Assembly: GCA_033032865.1 (NCBI GenBank)
Contig: JAWHQI010000262.1
Span: 3,665,501 to 3,729,500 of the forward strand
Direction of reading: 5' to 3'
From: Dactylorhiza incarnata
Lineage: Eukaryota; Streptophyta; Magnoliopsida; Asparagales; Orchidaceae
DNA: 64,000 nt
A program made the translations under genes and the position numbers. Numbering within the stretch: the stretch's first letter is position 1; every line of letters starts with the position of its first letter. Shown piece after piece: positions 55,749 through 64,000 of the stretch. The notes under the pieces are model-generated. The model had not been told where the DNA came from. It ran no database searches and saw only the letters and a list, made by a program, of their open reading frames with translations.

Positions 55749-57092
55749 TCAGGGTAGAACCCCCTCGATCCTCACCGGCCACTGCTCTTGCGGCACCGGC
55801 ACTCTGGCCTCTCTCATCTCCAGGAACTCTGGGTAGGTGGCCATCGCGTGACCTTCCTCCTGGTGGAAGTCACAATAGGGCAACGCCACCCCCCCCCCCC
55901 TTCTCTCAGCCTCCGCACCGCGATTCCTTCTTCTCACTCCCGCTCTTGCTCCTGCTCCTCTTCCTCCTCTTCCTCTTCCTCCTCGCCCAATCATCATTGC
56001 TTGCTGACGCGGAGGAAGCAACGGCCTCGGACCCTGCCTCCACCCAAGCTGATGAGGTCTTTCTTGACCCCCATGGAAGTTGCCTCCTCCTTGCTGCCTC
56101 CACCCCAACTCCGGGGCCCTCGGCTCTTCCCTTATCCAAACCTCCTGCTTCTTGACCTCTGGTTCACTGAGCTTTGCTAGCCTCTTCGTGAAATCCGGGT
56201 TGGCTGCCTCGCTCTCGATCTCTTCCTCCACCCTCTCCATCAACTCCTCGAAGGACAAGGGGGCCTTCCGCTTCAGACTTATTTTGAAGAATCCCTCCCG
56301 CAGCCCCACCATGAAGGCAAGCTGGAGGGTGAATCTAGACACCTCCTGGATGAGGAGGACCTTTTCTTGGAAACAGTCCACATAGTGGGCCAGCGACTCC
56401 CCTGGCCCCTGCCTGATCTTGAAGAGCGCCTCGACGTCCTTCTTCCTCTTCTTTGAGGTCGAGAAGTGAAGCAAGAAGCTGGGGCGCAGGTCCTCAAAAG
56501 CATAGATCGATCCCCTTGGGAGCTGGTGAAACCAGTCTCTTGCCTTCTCCTTCAATGTGTTCGCAAAGTGTCGGCAGTTGAAAGCGTCAGACAGGGGCCT
56601 GATGGAGACCATATCTTCGAACCATTGCAGGTGTGGGATGGGGTCGTCCTTGATGGTGTAGTACATCATGTCCGGCTCCTGGAACCCATCAGGGAGTGGT
56701 GCCGAGAGCACCAACTCGCAGAACGGGCTTCCTCCAGTCACCGTTCTCGCCTGCTCGACTCGCCCCACGAGCTCCCTGATTGGACTCGCACTCGCCAAAA
56801 CGGTGCTCGCCAGCACCGGAACAGCACTCGCCTGACTCAGAAATAGTTCTCGCATCGCGAGGTCTCGCCCAAGCGCCTTGTCGGCTCTCTGCCCCAGGGC
56901 ATTCTCGCCTTCCCCCGACGGCTGGACGGCCTGAGGTGTTGGAGTTGCGAACTCGCTTCGCACGGCGGAGAAGGCGAGGTTGATGGTCTCGAGCACCTCC
57001 ATGCGAAGGTCTGGCAGCATCTCTTCTGTCACTAGCGTACAAGGTGGTGGTGAACCGCCGAAGCCGCCCTCTCGCTCAACCTCTCCGACCAT
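55749..57092 (-). CDS. Gag of the backbone Tat element
   Basis: 447-codon uninterrupted frame starting MVGEVEREGGFGGSPPPCTL 58 bp from the LTR, with a plausible start. Residues about 135-285 form the gag core: MYYTIKDDPIPHLQWFEDM, FNCRHFANTLKEKARDWFHQ, LPRGSIYAFEDLRPSFLLHF and LAHYVDCFQEKVLLIQEVSR. A basic, Gly/Arg-rich stretch (RGGRGRGGRGAGARAG) and a C-terminal CDFHQEEGHAM follow, in place of the usual C/H zinc motif of Tat gags. Arg/Gly-rich sequence probably binds RNA. The last residues run into protease after a stop. Confidence 0.85.
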   Translation of the reverse strand: MVGEVEREGGFGGSPPPCTLVTEEMLPDLRMEVLETINLAFSAVRSEFATPTPQAVQPSGEGENALGQRADKALGRDLAMRELFLSQASAVPVLASTVLASASPIRELVGRVEQARTVTGGSPFCELVLSAPLPDGFQEPDMMYYTIKDDPIPHLQWFEDMVSIRPLSDAFNCRHFANTLKEKARDWFHQLPRGSIYAFEDLRPSFLLHFSTSKKRKKDVEALFKIRQGPGESLAHYVDCFQEKVLLIQEVSRFTLQLAFMVGLREGFFKISLKRKAPLSFEELMERVEEEIESEAANPDFTKRLAKLSEPEVKKQEVWIREEPRAPELGWRQQGGGNFHGGQERPHQLGWRQGPRPLLPPRQQAMMIGRGGRGRGGRGAGARAGVRRRNRGAEAERRGGGVALPYCDFHQEEGHAMATYPEFLEMREARVPVPQEQWPVRIEGVLP

Positions 57093-57129
57093 GTTATCTC
57101 CTAAGGAATTTCCTGCACCAGCTGCATTC

Positions 57130-57149
57130 CACGCTCACCGCACCAAAAA
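57130..57149 (-). other. PBS region of the backbone Tat element
   Basis: Directly after the LTR end (...CCAACA) the minus strand reads TTTTTGGTGCGGTGAGCGTG. This is the position of the PBS and it resembles the TTTGGTGCCGT of the other Tat element only in its first bases. The matching tRNA is not identified. Confidence 0.5.
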
Positions 57150-57774
57150 TGTTGGAACCATTATTTAGCCCAACGAGTAAATCGAACCCCTGTAAAGGAA
57201 GAGGGCAGCTAGCGCTTACTGATCCCACGAAGGAACCTGACCGAGGACTTAGAACAAAAGAAATGACCCTTGGCAACAGTGCGGAGGTCCCACCACACAC
57301 CCGGAAGATCTTTTGAGCGCTTCCCCTCCCAAGCCAAGACTGTAGATGTGCACCTTGGAGAGCCGAAGGATCTAACCAAAGAGACCCTGAGGAGAAGCAA
57401 AGATCTAGAATGCTCTCCAAAGATGCCCTTCAGGGTCTATTTATAGCCTTTCTATACTAGTATGCTAATACCGGGATTCCGCCTTTTGGTTTTGCTATAT
57501 GCACCTCAAGGTGGTCTGCTAACAGCCAAACTCCGCTGTTCTGGAGGGCTATTGGCAGCCCACCAAGGGTATTAGGGTAAATTCACCTGTAGCCCCTGCT
57601 GGGCGAGTGGCCCGTGAAGGCGCCACTCGCAAGACTCTCCGTGAGTTGGGCCCGCGAGCGCTCCTCTTGCGAGTGGAGGAGAACCTACACTCGCCTCGCC
57701 AAACTGGTGCTGCGAGACCCCACTTGACTCGCTCTGGCTAAATGCACCCCAGAGCGACTCTCAACACACACCAC
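57150..57774 (-). repeat. 5' LTR of the backbone Tat element, truncated by the second Tat element
   Basis: Begins TGTTGGAACC on plus and matches 10911 to about 11515. Minus TATA (GCTATAAATAG type) at 57437-57447. It stops where another LTR (TGTTGAAACC) begins at 57775; about 43 bp present at the left copy's end are missing, as expected if the second element inserted here. Confidence 0.78.
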
Positions 57775-58756
57775 TGTTGAAACCGGTAAATGGTCTCTGT
57801 GGCGTTCGGGTCCCTCAACAAGTTGGGGGGCAGCTAGCACTTACTAATCTCCTAAAGGGACTGACCGAAGCCTCCGAGCTAGACACGGACCCTAAGACTC
57901 AGCAAGGACGACCCAGCACACACCCAGAAGATCTTTAGAGTGCTTCCCCTCCCAAGCCAAAGCTGAAGCCTGGGCACCCTGAAGAGCTCTGAGAATGCTA
58001 ACCAAGGATGGCCTGAGGAGAGAGAAGTTCCAAGAAAAAGACCTCTCCAAAGGTGCCCTTTGGGTCTTATTTATAGTTTTTCTGAACTGGTCTGTTGTTA
58101 GCAGGATTCCGCCTCTTGATTTTACTATACGCACCCTAAGTTTGGTCTGTTAACAGCCAAACACCGCTGTTCGGAGAGGCTAATGGCAGACCACCAAGGG
58201 TAAGAAGGTAATTTTACGTTATCAGCCGATGGGAAAGGGGTCTGCGAGAATACTACTCGCGAGAGCTCTCGCTAGCCTTCTCGCGAATCTTGCTCGTGAC
58301 ACCCCTCCTGGGTGAGCGCACAGTGAAGACCTTGCCCACCTCCTTTTTGGCAATACTCTCCGAGATATGGTCTCTCGCACCCTCCTGCAAGCTCACACCG
58401 GTCCTATGAAAATCTTGGAAAGTTGGGCTCGCCGGGCTAAAAGGCAATTTCGTCGATCGCAGGAGATTTCGTCGAACGCAGATGATTTTGTCGAGCGCGC
58501 TTGATTTCGTCAAACGCAGATGATTTCTCCGAACGCGCTTGATTTCGTCGAACGCGCTTGATTTCGTCGAGCGCAGATGATTTCATCGAACGCGCTTGAT
58601 TTCGTCGAACGCGCTTTGTCGAATGCAGGAGGCCGCTGTAGGCGGCCTGCGAGGCACTGGCTCGCCTACCCTTCTCGCGAGTGGACAGTGAGTACCCATC
58701 TCGTCCTCCTGCCAGCGAGCAGTCACCGAGTGATCTCCCTCATTACTTTCTTCACA
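57775..58756 (-). repeat. 3' LTR of the second Tat element
   Basis: Minus TATA (CTATAAATAAG) at 58066-58076. U3 carries about ten ATTTCGTCGAACGC(A/G)(G/C)-type motifs in 58447-58625, exact CGTCGAACGCAG at 58470-58481. The right edge is set at CTTCACA because the minus strand then has the purine-rich AAGGGGACAACAT (PPT, 58757-58771). Edge is approximate. Confidence 0.65.
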
Positions 58757-58798
58757 ATGTTGTCCCCTTAAACCATGCCCCTTTTCTAGAGAATATCG

Positions 58799-58929
58799 GG
58801 GTTGTACACAATCCCCGCTCTTCGCGAGGCTATCGAGGCTTGCGAAGAAACATCCAACCCCTGGTATTCGCCATCCTCTTGATGATCTGTTAGGAATCTT
58901 TGGTGGGTCCCACCTGAGAGCTATAAATA
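58799..58929 (+). promoter_or_regulatory. Promoter region of antisense gene A (second Tat)
   Basis: Block GGGTTGTACACAATCCCCGC then TCTTCGCGAG matches 11681-11715. TATA box GCTATAAATA at 58920-58929, 78 bp before the start codon (76 bp in the other copy). Confidence 0.68.
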
Positions 58930-59006
58930 TCACCCCAAGCCACAGTGGCGTGCACCATCATTTTCCTCTTCTTTTCTCTTTCTCCCCTTACCATAGTTAC
59001 CAAAAG

Positions 59007-60173
59007 ATGCCGCTTTCCAAGGAGCTTAATGCTCGCCTGAAGGCCTCTAAGACTGGCGAGCTGTCCACCATGGACAAAATTCCTGCATGGATGAATCGCC
59101 CGCCTCCTTCTCCGGTGACAAAAACTAAGAAAGCGAAAGCGGTCCGCCGAACTGGGGATGAGTTAGTATCAGGGGGGTCATTTCCATACAATACGTCCCC
59201 CGAGAAGGTATGAATCATCCCTCCAGCTAAGCCATTCAATTAACCTCCCTGAGTTTTGCTTGATCGCAGAATCATACTACCAACAAGAGTGTTGGCGAGC
59301 CCGTAAATGGGTCTCCAGACATTCCGCCAGCGAACACAGATCTTGTTGGCGAAAAGGCCGCAGGTACGCTGCTATTCTCGCTTGCTGACATTCATTTTGT
59401 TGACTAACGATTCCTCATTTCTTGGTTTGCGCAGTCTCGCCTCAGAAGACACCGCCTTGCCAAGACTCGCGACCTCTGTCATCGGTCCTCCCTGACACAA
59501 CCATAAAAATACCAGGGTTCAGCCTTCTGGGGAGTGAGGACTCTGGCGGCTCACGACCGGCCAAGATTCCCCCAATCAATAGCGCGGCGTACCCTCCGGG
59601 TTTAGGCAAATCTCACTTCCCCCTCTTCGGCAAAGTTTTTGAGGGTCGGCCTGGGGCTTCTCGCCCTCCTCCAGGTAAGGATTCATGCACACCCGTGATA
59701 TATGAAGATTTCTCCCAACTGCTAAATCTACCTGCAATCCTTCGCAGAGAACTCTGAGACTCCGCACACCGATTCTGATTTCGGGGATGAAGAGATGTCC
59801 CCCCCTCCAAGAGCAGATGGAGGACTTCTTGGGAGACACAGGAGACCCTGAGGCAATGAAGCGACAAACTGCCGAGTTATTTCCGAAGCAAGGTCGGATG
59901 CTACTGGACCTCAACCTTCAAGCGAGAAGAGATAGAGAGGCTGCCGAGGAGAGGCATGCCGCCCTGATGGATGAATGTGCGAGACTTCATGTCGCGATAC
60001 CTTGTGATCATGACGAGACTGTCACCTCGCCGGAGGCGCATGTCGCGAGGATGAAAGATTACGCCTACCTAATTGATCGGGAGGCCCGCACTGCCCTTGA
60101 TTATTATAACTCCAAGGCACCGCCGCGGTCAGGATCGCGAGGTGGCGACAGATGGAAATGGTTGACTCATTAG
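59007..60173 (+). pseudogene. Antisense gene A of the second Tat element, nearly intact
   Basis: Exons 59007-59207, 59270-59363, 59435-59674 and 59748-60173, joined by GT-AG introns of 62, 71 and 73 bp that keep phase. Starts MPLSKELNARLKASKTGELS. Shared with 11886-13214: KKAKA, IPGF-LLG, PGLGKS, FLGD..DPE.MKR, ERHAALMDECARL and the C-terminus DRWKWLTH. One break is seen: a C-run near 59804 shifts the frame. Exon 4 is predicted helical and charged. No known family. Position opposite to pol, before gene B. Confidence 0.65.
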
Positions 60174-60663
60174 TCTCGCGAAACCAGCCTTTCTGTGAAT
60201 TCTTCACGTTTGTGACTTTGTTTATTCTCAGATTGTACCACCCTGCGACTACTCGCTACTTCTTATTATGAGTTCTCGCTCGGTAGCAGTTATTGTCAGT
60301 TATTTATTAGTTCTCACATGTGATTTCCATAGCAACGCCTTTTTCTTATTTAATTCTCGCCGTAAGCTATTCTGCTCTCGCCAAATATTTACTCATGCTG
60401 ACCTCGCAGGACGATCTCGCCCATATATATTATTTTTTGAAAACAATTTGTGTTCTCGCACGCAATCATGATGTGATGTTTTAGGCTAACCACACTCCAC
60501 GGCGCTTGGACTTCTTCCCGCTTTTTTATTTTGCTATAAATAAGCCCTCATAACTGAGGGCTACCTACCGCATTAATCGCCAACCCTTCCTTCTTCCTCT
60601 GCTCGGGAAATCTCGTCGTCCCTCTCACTATCGCGCTCCTTTAGTTTTTCGCAGGTTTCTAAG
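60174..60663. other. Spacer between antisense genes A and B, with gene B promoter
   Basis: AT-rich, presumably gene A 3' end and gene B promoter: TATAAATA at 60535-60542 in the context GCTATAAATAAG. Scattered TCTCGC words. No other feature recognised. Confidence 0.55.
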
Positions 60664-61761
60664 ATGGTTGGTGATACTGCCGAGGCCGAGGGTCGACGAA
60701 AGTGTTCCTGGGCTTTGGCCGACCATAGTTTCTTCAACTGCAATCTGACCGAGGAGGAGTACCTTACTGCAGTCTACGACTTCATCCCCCCCCCCAGGTT
60801 CACGGCGCGCCACCCTCGCGAGGACGACGTGATCAACACCCTCCTGGCCAACGAGCTAGCTATCCCCACGGCCCATTTCGGGGTCGGCCTGCGCCTGCCC
60901 CTGTGGCCCGAAATCCGCCAGGTAGCGACCAATCTCGCTTCTTCCTTTTGTCGAATTGAATCTCGCTCGCGATGCAGTGACCTCGCTTCATTGCTCGCCA
61001 AGTGTTCAAGCACTTTGGCGTCATTCCAGGTCAGATCACCCCCAACGCCATTGTCGTTATCGTCGCGTTCGCTTGCTATATGCGAGAGGAGCGCATCGAG
61101 TTCAGCCTATCGGTCTTGTGGAAGTTGTTCTCCTTCCGGGCATATAAAGATGGCACCGCCAACTTCTTAGGGTCGGGGATCAAGGTTGTCGAAACCGTGA
61201 ATAAGGCCCACTACTGGGCCCAAAAGTTCCTCCTCATAAAGGGGAACTTCGGCAACATTCCCTTCTCGTCGGTTCAACATGGCGAGACCACTTACCGGCC
61301 GCCGACTCCCGGCGGCCACGACGCTGCCTTTTACCAGTTCTTCTGTAAGAAGAACTTCGAGGTGGTTCATCTTCGTAGGAACCTCGACTCGTTGCTTCCA
61401 ATACTTCCTGGGGAAGGTAATAATCTCGCTCGCTAACATGTGTCCTTTCATCTTTTTGCAATAACTGTCTAACCTCCACCACTTCAGGGGAGCGAGATCT
61501 GCCCCTCAACCCCCCTTTATGCGAGCAACAAGAAACCTTCCTCTACCTTCGCTCTCGCGACAATGGGAGCGGAGGCCTGCCGCGAGACCATCACTCCAGC
61601 TCCGCCGTCTTCTCGGAAATGATCTGAGGCCTCCAGTGGCCAGGGCCCACCCCCAATGTCCTCGCCAAAGAAGAAACATACAAGGAGCAAGAGCTAGCTC
61701 CCCTCTGCGAAGGGAAAGGAGCATGCCGAGACCGTCCTCGGAGAGATCGACCTTACCAACC
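60664..61761 (+). pseudogene. Antisense gene B (Transposase_28-like), truncated by an inserted LTR
   Basis: Exon 1 (60664-60921): MVGDTAEAEGRRKCSWALAD, HSFFNCNLTEEEY and FGVGLRLPLWPEIRQ. Exon 2 (about 60995-61416): KHFGVIPGQITPNAIVVIVA, ACYMREERIEFSLSVLWKLF and VNKAHYWAQKFLLIKGNFG. Exon 3 from about 61490: GSEI and AATMGAEACRETI-like residues. Exons 1 and 2 have no internal stop, unlike the copy at 13696. The exon 2 acceptor is unclear. The LTR at 61762 removes the coiled-coil part. Resembles Pfam PF04195; role unknown. Confidence 0.65.
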
Positions 61762-61846
61762 TGTAACATCCCGACTTTTATTGGGCCACTAAACCCTAGT
61801 GAGCCCAATAAAAGTAGGCCCAAGCAATGGAAAACTAACATTTTAA

Positions 61847-62790
61847 GTGGTGCTGCGCGCCGCAACTAAGTCGTTTGGATACAGTGACCAAATGAACCCC
61901 GAATTGACTTCTGTCAGTTCCGTTAGACTCGTATGACCAATACGAGCGCAACGAAATTCGTTGCACTTCGATCCGAGGTCGTTTGGAGAAATCGACCATT
62001 TCGGGTGTCGTAGCGCGCCACTACCTCATTGTTATGAATAGTGACCGTACGAACCCCGAATTGACTTCTGTCAGTTCCGTCAGACTCGTATGAACAATAC
62101 GAGCGCAACGGAATTCGTTGCACTTCGATCCGAGGTCGTGTGGAAAAAACGACCATTTCGGGTGTCGTAGCGCGCCACTACCTCATTGTTATGAATAGTG
62201 ACCGTACGAACCCCGAATTGACTTCTGTCAGTTCCATTAGACTCGTATGAACAATACGAGCGCAACGGAATTCATTGCACTTCGATCCGAGGTCGTTTGG
62301 AGAAAACGACCATTTCGGGTGTCGTAGAGCGTCACTACCTCATTGTTATGAATAGTGACCGTACGAACCCCGAATTGACTTCTGTAAGTTCCATTAGACT
62401 CGTATGAACAATACGAGCGCAACGGAATTCGTTGCACTTTGATCCGAGGTCGTGTGGATAAAACGACCATTTCGGGTGTCGTAGCGCGCCACTACCTTAT
62501 TGTTATGAATAGTGACCGTTCGAACCCTGAATTGACTTCTGTCAGTTCTGTTAGACTCGTATGAACAATACGAGCGCAACGGAATTCGTTGCACTTCGAT
62601 CCGAGGTTGTTTGGAGAAAACGACCATTTCGGGTGTCGTAGCGCGCCACCTCCTCATTATTATGAATAGTGATTGTAGGAACCCCGAATTGACTTCTGTC
62701 AGTTCCGTTAGACTCGTATGAACAATACAAGCGCAACGGAATTCGTTGCGCCTCGATTCGAGGTCGTATGGATGGTATGCCATTTTAGGA
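61847..62790. repeat. 157-bp tandem array in U3 of the incomplete LTR
   Basis: Landmark GAATTGACTTCTGTCAG at about 61901, 62059, 62216, 62373, 62530 and 62687. Each unit holds two inverted repeats: CGTAT-gaaca-ATACG and GCAACG-gaatt-CGTTGC. Confidence 0.93.
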
Positions 62791-62897
62791 CTATGCAGAC
62801 CACCTCAGTGCAACGCACGAACCCGGCATCGGCCCCGACAAATCTTAATGGACCCCGGGACCCTGGAGGACCCCGCTCTAAGTTGACCTTGGTCAAC

Positions 62898-63082
62898 CCC
62901 CCCCCCCCCCCCCCCCCCCAAGCTCGAATTTGTTGAATAAAGGGGGGGAGGAGAGAGAAGCCCCTCCCCCAAGGGAAGGGGGTTGCCCATAAATAGGCAA
63001 CCCCCTATTTGGGCAAAGTAGGCAGGAGAGAGAGAAAGGAGGGGAGGGGGAGAAAATATCTTCCCCCCCCCCCCCCCCACTC
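62898..63082. repeat. Two long C-runs flanking an AG-rich segment
   Basis: Runs of about 21 C (from about 62898) and about 16 C (from about 63064), with GGGGGAGGAGAGAGA-type sequence between. Just upstream of the TATA box at 63140. Run lengths may be sequencing-sensitive. Confidence 0.85.
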
Positions 63083-63599
63083 ACTCTCCCTTATCCCCAC
63101 GTGGGGAAAGAAGGAGAAGGGGGAGGTCTCCCCCTTCCCTATATAAGGGGGGGCTCGGCCCCTCCCTGAAGCTCAACCCCCCCCTCCCCCCCACTCCTCT
63201 TCCTTCTCCCCTGCCAGCAGACCAGCCACCTCCTCGCCGGAACCCTACCCAACCAAGCCGCCACCTCTTCTCCATGGACGGCCACCGCCCCTCCACTTCT
63301 CGAGCCCCACCTCCACCACAGGTAGAACCTCCCCCCTCCTCCTTCCTACCTCCCTGTGAAGGCCAACCCCCTCCCCGTCGCCGGAGCGCCGCCAGCCGCC
63401 GCCCCGAGTCCTGCAAGGCTCGGGGAGGAAGTTCGGCCGTGGAAGCTCCTCCCCCAGCGCCGGTGGTGGTGCTGGGGGGGGGGGGGAGTAGGTCCCCTCT
63501 CAGGGACCTCGGCGCCGACGCAGGGGAGGCGGTCGGGCCGCCGGAGGACGCAGCCCCGGCGACACTCGTGGCCTCCCCCTCTTCCCTTTTCCTGTAGGG

Positions 63600-64000
63600 G
63601 TTAAAACCCCTCCCACGGCGCCAGGCCGCCGGACCCCCGTCGGAGGTCTGCCCCCTCCCCGGCGCCCCGACCAGGGGCGGCAGGGAGGGCCCTAGCTGAG
63701 GTGGCGGCGGCGCAGCGAGCCTGCATGGCCCATGCAGGCTGCGCCGCGCCACCCCATCACCTCCTGCTCCTTTTCCCGGTGGAGTCCGGCGGCGCCAGAC
63801 CGCCGGACCACCACCGGAGTGGTCGCCAGCCCCAGGCGCACCGACCGGGGGCGGCATCGGTGCCCTCCCAGCAGAGGCGGCGGCGCAGCGAGCCTGCATG
63901 GCCCATGCAGGTCGCGTCACCGCCTCCCGCCTCCTTCTTTGCCCTCTCCCGGTGGTGGCCGGCGGCGCCAGGCCGCCGGACCACCACGGGAGGAGTCTCC
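63600..64000. repeat. About 175-bp GC-rich tandem repeat with a 19-bp perfect palindrome
   Basis: Two full units and a partial third, starting near GGCGCCAGGCCGCCGGAC. Each full unit ends with GCGCAGCGAG and the inverted repeat CCTGCATGG-C-CCATGCAGG (63720-63738 and 63893-63911). The palindrome is unchanged although the rest has diverged. Confidence 0.85.

Larger units (their letters stand above)
10908..57774 (-). mobile_element. Backbone Tat-like Ty3 retrotransposon, split by nested insertions
   Basis: LTR pieces at 10911-11558 and 57150-57774 match each other. Read on the minus strand, the order is LTR, PBS-like site, gag, protease, [Tekay insertion], protease end and RT start, [Sirevirus insertion], RT end, RNase H, integrase, 93-bp array, two antisense genes, PPT, LTR. 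The host coding sequence rejoins on the two sides of each insertion after removing the target duplications TCCTT and GAGTG. Both outer LTR ends are clipped by later insertions, so its own target duplication cannot be seen. Pol is broken by many stops and frameshifts. Confidence 0.85.
57775..61761 (-). mobile_element. Second, related Tat element: 3' LTR and antisense genes only
   Basis: Its LTR shares the TGTTG(G/A)AACC start, the GCAGCTAGC(G/A)CTTACT block, CACACCC(G/A)GAAGATCTTT and the TATA context with the backbone Tat LTR but is clearly diverged. Two plus-strand genes homologous to those at 11886-15642 follow. Gag and pol would lie to the right, beyond the LTR inserted at 61762, outside the window. 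Confidence 0.75.
61762..64000 (+). mobile_element. 5' part of a repeat-rich LTR (incomplete at window end)
   Basis: Begins TGTAACATCCCGAC, a common plant Ty3 LTR start, at the point where gene B breaks off. The preceding five bases CCAAC would be the target duplication; the other side is out of view. It contains a 157-bp tandem array, three C-runs and a plus TATA (TATATAAG, 63140-63147). GC-rich repeated sequence reaches to the end. With TATA in plus orientation the element body would lie to the right. The long open frames at 63081-63920 are composition artefacts. Confidence 0.65.

Noticed and set aside
63081..63920. 279-codon Gly/Pro/Arg-rich minus frame and matching plus frames (63274-63597)
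   Set aside because: Stop-poor because the DNA is very GC-rich and repetitive; no domain, and frames open on both strands.

Overview
The window is plant nuclear DNA, almost certainly intergenic heterochromatin of a large-genome angiosperm. It carries the standard plant LTR-retrotransposon lineages: Ty3 Tat-like, Athila-like and Tekay chromovirus, and Ty1 Sirevirus-like and smaller copia elements. They are nested inside one another with 5-bp target duplications and PBS/PPT signals. I see no single-copy host gene, rRNA gene or tRNA gene. The species cannot be told from what is visible.

Layout. The backbone is one Tat-like Ty3 element on the minus strand (about 10.9-57.8 kb). Its gag (55.7-57.1 kb), protease, RT, RNase H and integrase are scattered by two large insertions. 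A Tekay chromovirus (39435-55438, TSD TCCTT) sits in the protease. A Sirevirus-like copia element (19846-38397, TSD GAGTG) sits in the RT and itself holds an Athila-like element (22784-32505, TSD AATAC). The right LTR of the Tekay element holds two solo LTRs: a copia one (46932-53139, TSD CTTGT), which encloses a gag-only copia element (47747-51994, TSD GGCTT), and a short one (54002-55054, TSD CCTCC). To the left, a copia LTR seems to have landed in the outer end of the Tat 3' LTR. A second Tat/Ogre-type element (356-10438) with gag but no visible pol landed in that copia LTR, and it carries a 1.65-kb PIF/Harbinger-type element (4361-6009). To the right, the Tat 5' LTR is cut by a related Tat element (57775 onward), which is cut in turn by a repeat-rich LTR that runs off the window (61762-64000).

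Genes. All coding capacity belongs to mobile elements, and nearly all of it is broken by frameshifts and stops. Between pol and the 3' LTR, both Tat elements carry two genes on the opposite (plus) strand. Each has its own TATA box, short GT-AG introns and conserved protein blocks. Gene A is of unknown family. Gene B resembles the 'putative gypsy type transposon' (Transposase_28) family and ends in coiled coils and an acidic tail.

Most notable structure. (1) In the solo copia LTR, an array of about ten hairpins (52671-52921) has stems that differ from unit to unit yet stay paired, between constant flanks. (2) Six unrelated LTR families share clustered TCGTCGAACG-type motifs; in at least four, the clusters lie upstream of a visible TATA box in U3. 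(3) The paired antisense genes of the Tat elements are conserved in two copies. Everything here was read by eye; identities and counts are approximate.
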